Below, piece by piece: positions 1 to 9,114 of a stretch of 64,000 nt of DNA. Every line of letters begins with the position of its first letter. The stretch's first letter is position 1. The translations under genes and the position numbers were made by a program. The notes below the pieces were generated by a model. The model ran no database searches. It was not told the DNA's origin and saw nothing but the letters and a program-made list of their open reading frames with translations. The stretch is from Verrucomicrobiota bacterium (lineage in GTDB: Bacteria > Verrucomicrobiota > Verrucomicrobiia > Verrucomicrobiales > DEV007), in the NCBI GenBank assembly GCA_020630975.1, contig JAHDID010000003.1, positions 14,474 through 78,473 on the forward strand. Direction: 5' to 3'.

Positions 1-330
1 TAGCGAAGTGAGGGCTGTCAGCCCACTCAGCGGCGTCAGATCGCTCACTTCGGTGAGAGGGCAGTTTAGCAAAGTGAGGGCTGTCAGCCCACTCAGCGGC
101 GTCAGGTCGCTCACTTCGGTTTCAGAGCAGTCTAGCGAAGTGAGGGCTGTCAGCCCACTCAGCGGCGTCAGATCGCTCACTTCGGTGTGAGAGCAGTCTA
201 GTGAAGTGAGGGCGCTCAGGGCGCTCAGCGGCGTCAGGGCGCTCACTCTGGTTTCAGAGCAGTTTAGCGAAGTGAGAGCGGTAAGTCCGCTCAGCGGCTC
301 TAGAGTCGAAATTTTTGCGCCAAGCAATTC
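1..330. repeat. 66-bp tandem repeat array encoding LRRs
   Basis: Units begin at 1, 67, 133, 199 and 265, each opening with TAGYRAAGTGAG on the plus strand. Units 1-3 differ at only a few bases; units 4 and 5 diverge progressively toward the gene's 5' end. The period is exactly 22 codons and stays in frame with the minus-strand LRR gene, so this is coding repetition and not a CRISPR or satellite. The array continues past the window edge. Confidence 0.9.
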
Positions 331-615
331 CAGAACTTTTAGATTCTGGAGGCCATCAAGCTCACCCGGTAACTCAGTAAAGGAATTGCGGTTACTCGTT
401 TCATTCGAATCTTTATTCGAGACATCGAGGAAAACAGTGAAGGCTTTCCACCACGGATTTCGCTCCAAAACCAAAGACTCTAGCTCCACCAGCTCACCAA
501 TCTCCTCCGGCACCTCATCCAGACCCAAGTTCCCCAAGTCCAGATGCTTAGCCTTGTCGCGTTTGGCTTCGGCGATTTTTTGTAGGGCGATGTCTTTCGG
601 GCTCACGGGGACCAT
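1..615 (-). CDS. Leucine-rich repeat protein, N-terminal part (truncated by window edge)
   Basis: Reading the minus strand from the ATG at 615 gives an open frame of 205 codons that runs off the left edge. The N-terminus (IAEAKRDKAKHLDLGNLGLDEVPEEIG) resembles the cap of bacterial LRR and LRR-Roc-COR (Roco) proteins. A PGELDGLQNLKVLELLG repeat follows, and then about five 22-residue repeats of the form LTPLSGLTALTSLxCSxTEVSD. Each repeat is 66 bp and the DNA copies are almost identical, which suggests recent expansion. The sense frame explains the periodicity well; plus-strand frames across the same DNA read as Ser/Arg/Val-rich antisense translations. LRRs usually bind proteins. Whether a Roc GTPase or another effector domain follows lies outside the window. 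No signal peptide is seen, so a cytoplasmic location is likely. Confidence 0.85.
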   Translation of the reverse strand, partial: MVPVSPKDIALQKIAEAKRDKAKHLDLGNLGLDEVPEEIGELVELESLVLERNPWWKAFTVFLDVSNKDSNETSNRNSFTELPGELDGLQNLKVLELLGAKISTLEPLSGLTALTSLNCSETRVSALTPLSALSALTSLDCSHTEVSDLTPLSGLTALTSLDCSETEVSDLTPLSGLTALTLLNCPLTEVSDLTPLSGLTALTSL

Positions 616-1038
616 GTTTCGGGAGAATGGGCGGGAGGTCAAATGCTAGATGGGTGGCGGCTTGGGGAGAGTTCTAGAATTCACAGATTTTGAAAGGATT
701 AGGCACAGATTACACAGATTTTTCTGATAGGCTCCGTGGTTTAATCTCTGGAGTTTGGAGTTTTTCGAAGGGCTACTTGGTTCGCTTGTATCAAATTACT
801 AGCATCAAAGAGCGCAAAGCTTGGTTGGTTCAGCTGAGCGACGAGACGTTACGCCCCCTGGGAATACTGGGCGCGGCGGTTTGCAACCGCCGGACTACCC
901 TAGCCGCTACTTTCCGCCCCAAAACACCCGACAAGAAATCGAATTCAATAGGGTACAATTTTCACTCAATAGGGTGTAATGAACCTCGCGCCTGACAGAC
1001 GTAGTCTGTGGGCACAGATCTGATCACTGATTGACTGA
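616..1038. other. Intergenic region upstream of the ABC exporter
   Basis: I see no convincing gene in these 423 bases. The only sizeable open frame (690-995, plus) has no family resemblance and covers low-complexity intergenic text such as the CACAGATTACACAGATTTTT stretch at 703-722. The segment 724-739 resembles part of the dispersed repeat at 15443 and 16488. The right part holds two 21-bp-spaced copies of the ATTCAATAGGGTACAAT motif (943-980). The promoters of the divergent LRR and ABC genes should lie here, but no clear -35/-10 pair stands out. Confidence 0.6.
943..980 (-). repeat. Phased 21-bp motif array, locus A (2 copies)
   Basis: On the minus strand the copies read ATTGTACCCTATTGAAT (943-959) and ATTACACCCTATTGAGT (964-980). 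They start 21 bp apart with a 4-bp spacer. The array lies 58 bases upstream of the ABC exporter start. The same paired arrangement recurs near 21571, 45835 and 58137. Confidence 0.8.
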
Positions 1039-2787
1039 ATGAAGACGGTATTTCGAGTATTCTCCTACCTGCGGCGCTACCCTATGCTGGCCACGGCACA
1101 GCTGACCTGCGCGGTGCTGATGACGCTGCTGGTCATCGTATTCCCAGAGGTGGTCAAGCGGATGACGGGCGATGTGATCCCCAATGGTAAACTCAATGAG
1201 CTGCTGCCGTACACACTGATCGCAGCCGGAGCCTTCCTGCTGACGAATCTTTTCAACGCACTGCGTATCATCCTGAACAACACCTTCGAGCAGCGGGTGA
1301 TCTTCGACATCCGCTCGGATCTGTACGAAAAGATCCAGCGGCTGCCGATGAAGTGGTTCGACAACAAGCGCACGGGCGATGTGATGACCCGCGTGACCGA
1401 GGACGTGACGGCTATGGAGCGGGTGCTGATCGATGGTATCGAGCAGGGTGTGGTGGCCGTGCTGCAGATCCTAGTGGTGGGCATCTACCTCTTCCTGCAA
1501 AATCCGATGCTAGCGGCTATCTCGCTGATCCCGATGCCGCTACTGATCAGCGGCGCCTGGCTGTACACGCGCAAGGCACCAGAGCGGCATCGCCGAGTAC
1601 GCCGTGCTACCAGCTCGATGAATAGCCTGCTGCATGACAATCTCGACGGCATCCAGCAGATCAAAGCCTTTACCCGAGAGAAATCCGAGCTAAGCCGCTT
1701 CAATGAAGCCAGCAACAAGGTGCGCATGGCCAGCCTGCATCTGATGAAGGTCTGGGCCGCCTACAACCCGAGCATGGAGTTCTTTCGCAATCTCGGCTAC
1801 GTGCTGGCAGTCGGCTTTGGCGGCTACTGGGTAATCACTGGCGGAGTCGAGGGCGATCTGAAAGAGCGGATGGGTATCTTCACCGCCTTCCTAGTACTGC
1901 TCGCGCTTTTCTACGAGCCGATCTCGCGCCTGCATGGGCTGAACCAAATCATCCAGGCAGGACGAGCCGCTGCGGAGCGGGTGTTTGAGATCATCGATGC
2001 GGAGGAGGAGGTCGATGTCGACTCTGGCGTGTCGCTACCCGAGCCGGTGCAGGGCGCGGTGCGCTTCGAGGATGTCGGCTTTTCCTACGGCAAGGATATA
2101 CCGACACTCGGCGGCGTGACTATCGAAGCCGCTCCGGGCGAGATGGTCGCACTAGTCGGCCACACCGGTGCGGGCAAATCGACCATCATCAATCTGCTGA
2201 CCCGATTCTACGAGTACGATAGCGGCCAGATCACCATCGATGGCCAGGCCATCTCCGAGGTCGACAAAAGCTCGCTGCGCTCGGCCATGGGCTACGTGAC
2301 GCAGGAGAGCTTCCTATTCAACGGCACGGTGCGCGAAAATCTCGAGCTGGCCAAACCCGACGCTACCGACGATGCCATGTGGCAGGCGCTCGATGCCGCC
2401 AATGCCGGTGACTTCGTCCGAGCCCTACCCGAGCAACTCGAGACCAATGTCGGCGAGCGCGGCGTAAAACTATCGGTCGGCGAAAAGCAGCGCATCGCCA
2501 TCTCGCGCGTGATCCTGAAGAATCCCCCCATCCTGCTGCTCGACGAAGCCACTGCCAGTGTCGATACCGAAACCGAAAAACTCATCCAAGGCGCTCTCGA
2601 AAAGCTGATGGAAAAGCGAACCAGCTTCGTCATCGCTCACCGCCTATCCACCGTGCGCAATGCCGCAAAAATCTACGTGCTGGATCACGGCAAAGTCATC
2701 GAACAAGGCGATCACGATAGCCTGCTACAAGAAGATGGCGTATATGCACAGCTATGCAGGACCAGCCTGATCGATGAAGATCGCTAA
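1039..2787 (+). CDS. ABC exporter, fused membrane and ATPase domains (MsbA/MDR-like)
   Basis: This is a 582-residue half-transporter, the usual length for a type IV (exporter-fold) ABC protein that works as a homo- or heterodimer in the inner membrane. The transmembrane domain covers about residues 15-310, with the elbow motif MKWFDNKRTGDVMTR. The nucleotide-binding domain follows: Walker A GHTGAGKST (374-382), Q-loop around YVTQE, signature LSVGE (478-482), Walker B ILLLDEA (498-504) and an H-loop His in IAHRLS (about 535). The signature reads LSVGEKQR instead of LSGGQ, a variant common in MDR-type exporters of several phyla. The substrate cannot be read from the sequence; lipids or drugs are typical. 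The ATG at 1039 lacks a clear Shine-Dalgarno sequence. Confidence 0.9.
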   Translation: MKTVFRVFSYLRRYPMLATAQLTCAVLMTLLVIVFPEVVKRMTGDVIPNGKLNELLPYTLIAAGAFLLTNLFNALRIILNNTFEQRVIFDIRSDLYEKIQRLPMKWFDNKRTGDVMTRVTEDVTAMERVLIDGIEQGVVAVLQILVVGIYLFLQNPMLAAISLIPMPLLISGAWLYTRKAPERHRRVRRATSSMNSLLHDNLDGIQQIKAFTREKSELSRFNEASNKVRMASLHLMKVWAAYNPSMEFFRNLGYVLAVGFGGYWVITGGVEGDLKERMGIFTAFLVLLALFYEPISRLHGLNQIIQAGRAAAERVFEIIDAEEEVDVDSGVSLPEPVQGAVRFEDVGFSYGKDIPTLGGVTIEAAPGEMVALVGHTGAGKSTIINLLTRFYEYDSGQITIDGQAISEVDKSSLRSAMGYVTQESFLFNGTVRENLELAKPDATDDAMWQALDAANAGDFVRALPEQLETNVGERGVKLSVGEKQRIAISRVILKNPPILLLDEATASVDTETEKLIQGALEKLMEKRTSFVIAHRLSTVRNAAKIYVLDHGKVIEQGDHDSLLQEDGVYAQLCRTSLIDEDR

Positions 2788-2819
2788 TCCAACTTATCCG
2801 GCTCTTTACACTCCACACC

Positions 2820-5576
2820 ATGCTCTTTCGTTTCTCTGCACTTGTTATCTGCACCCTATTCACTCCATGGCTAGCGCTGGCGGATAGTAAAAATGTAGCT
2901 GACCCAGCCAAACACCCCTACTCCAACACAGCTGGCGGCAGGGCAGGCTACGCCAATGCCTCGGCTACGGTAAACGAGGCTCGACTCTACGACTTTTACC
3001 AGCGACAGGCAGACTACTACATGGCGATGCCGGCCGCCGATCGCCCGGCAGTGCTGCCAGCCTACCCTGGGCTAGATGGGGGTAAGCATGGCCACTGGGG
3101 CAAGCATAACCAAAATGGTCATCAAGACGCTCGGTGGAATGATGCTGAAATGGGCGAAGTGCTCACTCAGGTGCTGCGCCATGGAAAACAAATGACCGTG
3201 CTGAAGGGTATCTGTGTGAGACTGGGCGAGGAGCGCGAGCTGTCGGCCTGCTTTGATCCGATGTCGCTATCCTACCGCTCGATCTGGCAGGGCGGCTTTG
3301 TGAAGTTCGAGGGATTTCGCTGGGGCACATCGCGAAATGCCCATGTAGTAGGTAAGCCTTGGTATACGACCAAGGAGGCGAAGATGCCCGATGGTGGAAA
3401 GTATCTAGGATTCTATCGCTATGGAAAGCGGACAGTATTTCACTACAAAATCGGCGATACCGAAATCCTCGACGAGCCCTGGGCAGATGGGGATACCTTT
3501 CTGCGGCGCATCGATGTCCTAACTGCTGCTACAGCTCTGCCATTTTCTATTCCTGATAACCAATACTCTATCGTTTCCAAATCGGGAATTGGGGATGTAA
3601 CGATTGGTAAAGGGAATGAGCTAATTAAAATTTCAAGCGTAGAGGCTGGAGCGCAAATCATACTTGTCGCTAAACAAAGCGGTGAAGTGAGCGGTATAGA
3701 AAAAGGTATCGCCCTACTCCAATCAGAGCGCAAAATCACTCGCCGCTGGACTGAGGTCGTGAAATCGCCAGGCACTCTCGGCACGGCAAAACCCGACTCC
3801 GCCTATATCGTCGACACCCTCACCGTACCCTACGAAAACCCCTACAATGTGGTGATGCAGCTCAGTGGACTTGCTTTCCTGCCCAGTGGCGATGCACTAG
3901 CCTGCACGCTACAGGGCGATATCTGGAGAGTCTCGGGTATCACGCACGACCTATCTCAAGTCACCTGGCAGCGCTACGCCTCTGGACTGAATCAACCAAT
4001 CGGTATCCACATCGATCAGGATGGCGTCTTCGTACTCGACCGTGGACAGATCTATCGCCTGCATGATACCAATGATGATGGTGAGGTAGACTATTATGAA
4101 AACTACGCCAATGACTTCGGCGGATTCGATCGCAGCCACACGCACACCTTTGGCCTACACCGCACGGGTGATGGAGCATTCCACTTCACCCAGCGCGAGA
4201 GCATCCTACGCACTGGGCCAGATCGCACTACGAGCCATCAGGGCTGGGGTGTGAGAAACTGCATGGGCATCGGTGGATCGAAAGACTACTTCTGGGTCGC
4301 TCCTCAGGAGGGCACCTGGACACCGGCATCTGCGATCATCGAGGTGAATGATGGTGAGTTCTACGGATTACCCTCTGCTGGAAAATCTGGTACCATCGCT
4401 GCGCCACTCTGTTTCATCCCACGTGGGGTCGACAACTCCACTGGCGGTATGGTAGAGATCCCACACGATCACTGGGGTCCCTTTCGCGGTAGCCATGTCG
4501 GGCTTAGCTATGGATCGGGCTGCCACTATCTGATCCTACGCGACGACACGGGTGCCAGACCGCAGGGAGCCGTGGTACCGCTAGAGGGAGAGTTTCTAGC
4601 TGGGTCGATGCGCGGTGCCTTTCACCCGAGGCATGGGCAGCTATACCTAGTCGGTCTCGATGGCTGGGGCGACTACTCGCTGAAAGACGGCTGCTTTCAC
4701 CGGGTGCGCTACACCGGTGGCGAGGTGCTAAAGCCCAATGGATTTCAGGTCTACGAAAATGGTATCCGTATCGATTTCCCCACTGCTCTAGACGCACAGG
4801 CAGCGGAAGACACGTCTAACTACTTCGCTCATGTGTGGAACTACGAGTATGCAAAGCGGTATGGCTCGCCAGAGTTTTCGACCAAAGAAAAATCTCTAGG
4901 TCACGACATCATCGATATTCGTTCGGTCAGCCTGCTAGATAGTGGTCAATCCATCTTTGTCGAGATGCCCGGTATGGAGCCCGTCATGCAGCTGCACATC
5001 CGCATGCACCTGCAGAGTGCTGGGGGGCAGGGCTTCAAAACCGATCTGTTTGCATCGCCGATGTACCTTGGCGAGCATTTTTCTGGCACGAGCGATCTCG
5101 CACCACCGACCAAAGGTAAGCCCAATGCCATCGCTCTACGCACCGAGCAGCAAGACGGTAATGATACCGAATCCAACACGACCAGCGGCGAGCTCATCGA
5201 AGGGGCGCGCGATATCTTGGTCGATGCCATCGGTGGCCTGCAGTATGCACAGACCCTAATCGAAGCCAAACCCGGCGAAGCCTTAGCCTGGAAGCTACGC
5301 AACACCGACGTCATGCCGCACAATCTTGTACTGGTAAAACCCGGTGCTACCAAAGCCGTCGGCGAAGCCTCATTCGGCATGCTGAATGATCCCGAAGCAG
5401 GCAAAAAGCACTACGTGCCAGAGATGACAGAAGTGATCACCTACATCCCAGTGATCAATCCCAACACCGAGCACACCCTATATCTGCACGCTCCACAAGA
5501 GCCTGGCGACTATCCCTACATCTGCACGTACCCAGGCCACTGGATGGCAATGCAGGGGATCCTGCGGGTGAAGTGA
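2820..5576 (+). CDS. Secreted dehydrogenase-like propeller protein with C-terminal cupredoxin domain
   Basis: A 918-residue protein with a signal peptide (residues 1-21, cleavage near LALA-DS). Residues about 30-330 resemble the DUF6797-type N-terminal region found in PVC secreted proteins. Residues about 340-700 look like a glucose/sorbosone-dehydrogenase or membrane-bound-dehydrogenase beta-propeller (LAFLPSGDALACTLQGDIWR, GIHIDQDGVFVLDRGQIY). The last 110 residues form a type-1 copper domain with apparent ligands His834 (MPHN), Cys902, His907 and Met911 in CTYPGHWMAM. The family suggests periplasmic oxidation of a sugar or polyol with electron transfer through copper; the substrate is unknown. 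It starts 32 bases after the ABC gene and may share its transcript. Confidence 0.75.
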   Translation: MLFRFSALVICTLFTPWLALADSKNVADPAKHPYSNTAGGRAGYANASATVNEARLYDFYQRQADYYMAMPAADRPAVLPAYPGLDGGKHGHWGKHNQNGHQDARWNDAEMGEVLTQVLRHGKQMTVLKGICVRLGEERELSACFDPMSLSYRSIWQGGFVKFEGFRWGTSRNAHVVGKPWYTTKEAKMPDGGKYLGFYRYGKRTVFHYKIGDTEILDEPWADGDTFLRRIDVLTAATALPFSIPDNQYSIVSKSGIGDVTIGKGNELIKISSVEAGAQIILVAKQSGEVSGIEKGIALLQSERKITRRWTEVVKSPGTLGTAKPDSAYIVDTLTVPYENPYNVVMQLSGLAFLPSGDALACTLQGDIWRVSGITHDLSQVTWQRYASGLNQPIGIHIDQDGVFVLDRGQIYRLHDTNDDGEVDYYENYANDFGGFDRSHTHTFGLHRTGDGAFHFTQRESILRTGPDRTTSHQGWGVRNCMGIGGSKDYFWVAPQEGTWTPASAIIEVNDGEFYGLPSAGKSGTIAAPLCFIPRGVDNSTGGMVEIPHDHWGPFRGSHVGLSYGSGCHYLILRDDTGARPQGAVVPLEGEFLAGSMRGAFHPRHGQLYLVGLDGWGDYSLKDGCFHRVRYTGGEVLKPNGFQVYENGIRIDFPTALDAQAAEDTSNYFAHVWNYEYAKRYGSPEFSTKEKSLGHDIIDIRSVSLLDSGQSIFVEMPGMEPVMQLHIRMHLQSAGGQGFKTDLFASPMYLGEHFSGTSDLAPPTKGKPNAIALRTEQQDGNDTESNTTSGELIEGARDILVDAIGGLQYAQTLIEAKPGEALAWKLRNTDVMPHNLVLVKPGATKAVGEASFGMLNDPEAGKKHYVPEMTEVITYIPVINPNTEHTLYLHAPQEPGDYPYICTYPGHWMAMQGILRVK

Positions 5577-5586
5577 GGCTTTTGCT

Positions 5587-5625
5587 CGTAGGTATGCAGT
5601 CGATCAGCCGGAGGCTGATCCTACG
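5587..5625. other. Intergenic hairpin after the cupredoxin gene
   Basis: GATCAGCC (5602-5609) and GGCTGATC (5613-5620) form a perfect 8-bp stem with a 3-base loop, and the flanking CGTAGG/CCTACG can extend the pairing. No T-run follows directly, so it may be a REP-like element or a weak terminator of the 2820-5576 gene. Confidence 0.5.
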
Positions 5626-5688
5626 TAGGGTCGTGAAAAAACATCGTATTCCATGCAATAAATTCCACCCACCTCGGTTAGTGCGAGC

Positions 5689-8600
5689 ATGACCTTGGTA
5701 TCGCTACGCAGAATCTACCCTGATTTTCATTCCGCCTTGTGTCAGGCGATTGTCGCGATCGGCTTAGCACTGAGCCTACCCCTCGCCGCTCAGACGGGGT
5801 CAGATTCGACCATCGCCATCTCTGTGGTCGATGCGAATCGAGTGCGCATCGATCTGACTACCGGGTCTACCGCCGCATTGACCCAAGTGCAACAGTCCGC
5901 AGATCTTTCGGCCTGGACGACGATTCGAGAGTTCTCCGGAGCCAGTGCTACGCATAGTGTGACTCTGGATGCCGTGACTCCTCAGGGCTATTTTCGCCTG
6001 ATCTCTCAGAGCGGCTCTGGTGGTGGAGTGCCGCTGCTCACGGCCAATAGTCAGGCCACATTCGTCGGCTCTTCGACAGTGCTAGGCACGGCTCACATCA
6101 GCGCTACCGATGCCGATAGCCCTACCAGCTCACTGAGCTATCTGGTGTCGGGAGTCGTGGGTGGGCGGTTTGAGCGCCTGTCTGCTCCGAATGTAGCCAT
6201 CACCAGTTTTACCCACAGCGAGCTGGCCAGCCGGTCGATTCGATTCGTGCAGGATAGCACCACCACCCAGCCCGCCTACAGCATACGCGTGACCGATGGG
6301 GTAAATACCTCGGCCCCGAGTGCCGCTAGTATCACCTTCTGCGATGGCTCGCGCACCTCGGAGATGACTGCCGGCGAGATGACTGCCTTTACCAATCTGG
6401 TGCAGCTCAGTCAAGTGACTCACACGGCAGTCGCATCGGGGAGCTGGTCGGATACGACGGTGTGGCAAAATGGGGTGCTACCTACCGCCGGGGCGCGCAT
6501 CCATATACCTAGTGAGATCGGTGTGGTCGTCGATACTCAGCTCGCCCCAGAGTTCGAGACCATCCGCATCGATGGTATGCTCCGATTTGCGACGGATGTG
6601 AATACTCGGCTGAAGGTCGACACGATCGCTAGCTTTCACTGCGGGCTACTCGAGGTAGGCTCGCAGGCAGTACCGATCAGCGATGGGGTGACCTGCGAGG
6701 TGATATTCGCCGACGACGGACCGATCAATACCAATACCGACTTCGCACAGATAGGTCGTGGTGCGGTCTTGCATGGCAAGACGATCATGTACGGAGCTGC
6801 TCGGACAAACAAAGTCGCCCTAGCCGTGCATCCCGCAGCGGGCGCTACCAGTCTGCAGCTAAAGACCGCACCTAGCGGCTGGAAAGTCGGTGATGAGCTG
6901 ATCATAACCGGCACGATCGCTGGCGATCCGCGGAGTGACGAAATCCGCACGATCAGCGACATCACTGGCACCACCGTCACACTCAGCAGCGCCCTAGCTA
7001 GAGACCATATCGCACCACAGTCCGACCTAAATGTGTATGTCGCCAATGCCACTCGAAATATCGTTTTCCGCTCGGAGAATCCTAGCATCGCACGGCGCGG
7101 GCACATCATGATCATGCACACGCTAGAGGCCGATATCAATCACGCGAGATTCTACCAGCTAGGTCGCACCGACAAAACTCGCAGCCTCGATGATACCTCA
7201 TTCGTCTTTAATGAGGAACTGGTCGGTAATACGAATGCCGCTCCGATCCATTTCACCACTCAGTCGGGATCCCGCACGAATATCCGTGGCCGATATCCGA
7301 TCCACTTTCACCGTGGTGGTACCGATCCCAACTTCGCACCTGGTGTGGTGAATGGCTGCGTGGTCTACGATGGACCGGGCTGGGGTATCGTGATGCACTC
7401 GGCTCACTGCCGCTTTGTGAATAATGTGACCTACGCGATCCAAGGCACCGGCTACTACACCGAGGCCGGCGATGAGGTAGGCGAAATGGTCGGCAATATC
7501 GCAATCCGCTCGGTCAATTCATCATTCCGGTTCGACTCGAATGGTGGTGCCATCGATCCCGACCTAGGATTCGATCAGCAGGAGTTTGGCAATGATGGCG
7601 ACGGATATTGGCTATCTGGCAATCTCGTGGCTATGCGCAACAATGTATCGGCCGGTTCGACTGCCCATGGCATCATCTACTGGACCGATGGCCTGGTCGA
7701 GGCCGACATCCCGCGCGGGCGCACCTCGGTAAAGGTAGCGGAAATCGCCAATGGCCATCTGATACCAGGTAGAGAAACGATACCGGTGTGGTGGGCACCG
7801 ATGGCAGAGATCTCAGGTAATGAATGCTACGGATCGTCGATAGGGTTTCGCGCTCGCTACATACATGCCCAGACCTACCTGGGTGAAGGTGGTAGCGCAT
7901 TTCACGCTAGCCCACCACAGGCCTATATCGACACGCTAGCCCCGACAGTCGATCAACTGACGGTATGGGGAAATCGCGATGGCGTGCTACTAAACTACAA
8001 TGCCCGGATGTCGGTGACCAATTCGCGCATCATCGGTATCGGGGCTCCTTTCCAGCCCGATGGCGGCACAGCTGACACCGGAGTGGGGCTAGACCTCGGC
8101 ACTGAGGTGACACAGGGATCGGGTCGGATCAAAAACGTGACGATCGAAGGTTTTGAAAGAGGCTTCACCCTACCGCGCAGCTCGCAGTGGACACTAGATA
8201 ATATGACTCTGAAAAATCTGACCGATATGTATATCGCAGAGCCACGCCAGGCACCTCGGACCATCACCATGACAAATATTACCTTCGGTAGCCTCGCAGG
8301 CACGGCGGTAGCCGGGCGGAGTGGGCGGCGCAATATTCTGCTGAACCCAGAATTCGACGAAGGCTCGTATCAGCCCTACTTCTTCGTCATGCCCGATCGC
8401 ATCACTCTCGATGGTCAGGGCATCTTCTTCGATCAGCAGGCGGCCAACCATGTGCTACTACGTCGACTGCCCGAGGGCGACGGCCTAGATGGGGTGCCTA
8501 CCTCATATGTGAATAAGACCAACCAACAGCTATTAAATACCTTTGGCTACTCTCTATCGGGAGCGCTGCTACCGGCCACCGCCCAGAGTGACAGCCGCAT

Positions 8601-9027
8601 CGTGAATGGCAAAATAGGACCAGCCGCACCTGTGCCCACGGTGTTTCCACCCCTGTTCGACATGACGGGAGAGGGCTTTACTCCGGAAGATCCCAAAGGC
8701 ACGACCACACCTGAACTAACTGGCAGCCGGATGACGATCGCCAGAGGCGAAACCATCACCCTGATGGAGACCAACCTCAATACCACCGACACCAACACCG
8801 GCATCGCCAGTCTTTCCTACACAGTAGGCAATGTCACCAATGGCTACTTCGCCCGACGCTCCGCACCGACGACTGCGATCACTACCTTTACCCAGGCAGA
8901 GGTCAATGGCGGTGTGATCCGCTTTGTGCACAATGGCACAACTAATGCACCGTCGTGGCGAGCTAGGGTCAGCGACGGGGGGACTACCACTGGATGGAAG
9001 ACGGCGGTGGTTACGTTTCAGAATTAG
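5689..9027 (+). CDS. Large secreted G8-domain / beta-helix surface protein with cadherin-like repeats
   Basis: A 1112-residue protein with an N-terminal signal region (hydrophobic residues 18-35, ending near PLAAQ). Residues about 115-217 form a CSPG/cadherin-3-like repeat (HISATDADSP, ITSFTHSELASRSIRFVQD). A G8 domain follows from about 250 (GSWSDTTVWQNGVLPTAGA), as in the CEMIP/TMEM2/PKHD1L1 group. Residues about 380-930 look like a right-handed parallel beta-helix with polysaccharide-processing character. A second CSPG-like repeat closes the protein (about 1005-1112, ITTFTQAEVNGGVIRFVHN). Homologues bind or cleave glycans such as hyaluronan; enzymatic activity here is inference only. It is probably exported to the cell surface or outside. 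The matched repeats at both ends suggest internal duplication. Confidence 0.75.
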   Translation: MTLVSLRRIYPDFHSALCQAIVAIGLALSLPLAAQTGSDSTIAISVVDANRVRIDLTTGSTAALTQVQQSADLSAWTTIREFSGASATHSVTLDAVTPQGYFRLISQSGSGGGVPLLTANSQATFVGSSTVLGTAHISATDADSPTSSLSYLVSGVVGGRFERLSAPNVAITSFTHSELASRSIRFVQDSTTTQPAYSIRVTDGVNTSAPSAASITFCDGSRTSEMTAGEMTAFTNLVQLSQVTHTAVASGSWSDTTVWQNGVLPTAGARIHIPSEIGVVVDTQLAPEFETIRIDGMLRFATDVNTRLKVDTIASFHCGLLEVGSQAVPISDGVTCEVIFADDGPINTNTDFAQIGRGAVLHGKTIMYGAARTNKVALAVHPAAGATSLQLKTAPSGWKVGDELIITGTIAGDPRSDEIRTISDITGTTVTLSSALARDHIAPQSDLNVYVANATRNIVFRSENPSIARRGHIMIMHTLEADINHARFYQLGRTDKTRSLDDTSFVFNEELVGNTNAAPIHFTTQSGSRTNIRGRYPIHFHRGGTDPNFAPGVVNGCVVYDGPGWGIVMHSAHCRFVNNVTYAIQGTGYYTEAGDEVGEMVGNIAIRSVNSSFRFDSNGGAIDPDLGFDQQEFGNDGDGYWLSGNLVAMRNNVSAGSTAHGIIYWTDGLVEADIPRGRTSVKVAEIANGHLIPGRETIPVWWAPMAEISGNECYGSSIGFRARYIHAQTYLGEGGSAFHASPPQAYIDTLAPTVDQLTVWGNRDGVLLNYNARMSVTNSRIIGIGAPFQPDGGTADTGVGLDLGTEVTQGSGRIKNVTIEGFERGFTLPRSSQWTLDNMTLKNLTDMYIAEPRQAPRTITMTNITFGSLAGTAVAGRSGRRNILLNPEFDEGSYQPYFFVMPDRITLDGQGIFFDQQAANHVLLRRLPEGDGLDGVPTSYVNKTNQQLLNTFGYSLSGALLPATAQSDSRIVNGKIGPAAPVPTVFPPLFDMTGEGFTPEDPKGTTTPELTGSRMTIARGETITLMETNLNTTDTNTGIASLSYTVGNVTNGYFARRSAPTTAITTFTQAEVNGGVIRFVHNGTTNAPSWRARVSDGGTTTGWKTAVVTFQN

Positions 9028-9045
9028 TGGCCTCGCACATGGGTT

Positions 9046-9091
9046 CTGGCTCAGCCTGCCGGGCGGCGAGACGCCACCCCCTCCTTGAGCG
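9046..9091. repeat. REP-like dispersed palindromic element, copy 1
   Basis: The segment beginning GGCTCAGCCTGCCGGGC and ending CCCCCTCCTTGAGCG recurs at 12926-12970 and in part at 21640-21670. The outer GCTCA/TGAGC pairing is conserved, while the inner stem changes (GGCG/CGCC here, CTGCC/GGCAG in copy 2), which hints at conserved folding. It lies between the convergent G8 and FecR genes. Confidence 0.6.
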
Positions 9092-9114
9092 TGAGTCTTT
9101 GTAAGCTGCCACTA

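Noticed and set aside
1-264. CRISPR-like array
   Set aside because: The 66-bp units are contiguous without unique spacers and keep a 22-codon reading frame.
8-649. Plus-strand open frames rich in Ser/Arg/Val across the left-edge repeats
   Set aside because: They are antisense to the in-frame LRR gene on the minus strand, which explains the 66-bp periodicity and has a recognisable LRR consensus.
943-980. The 21-bp-spaced motif as a CRISPR or promoter -35/-10 pair
   Set aside because: Spacers are only 4 bp, copy number per locus is 2-3, no cas genes are present, and orientation relative to genes is inconsistent.
690-995. 101-codon open frame on the plus strand
   Set aside because: No family resemblance; it covers low-information intergenic text and one copy of the 21-bp motif.
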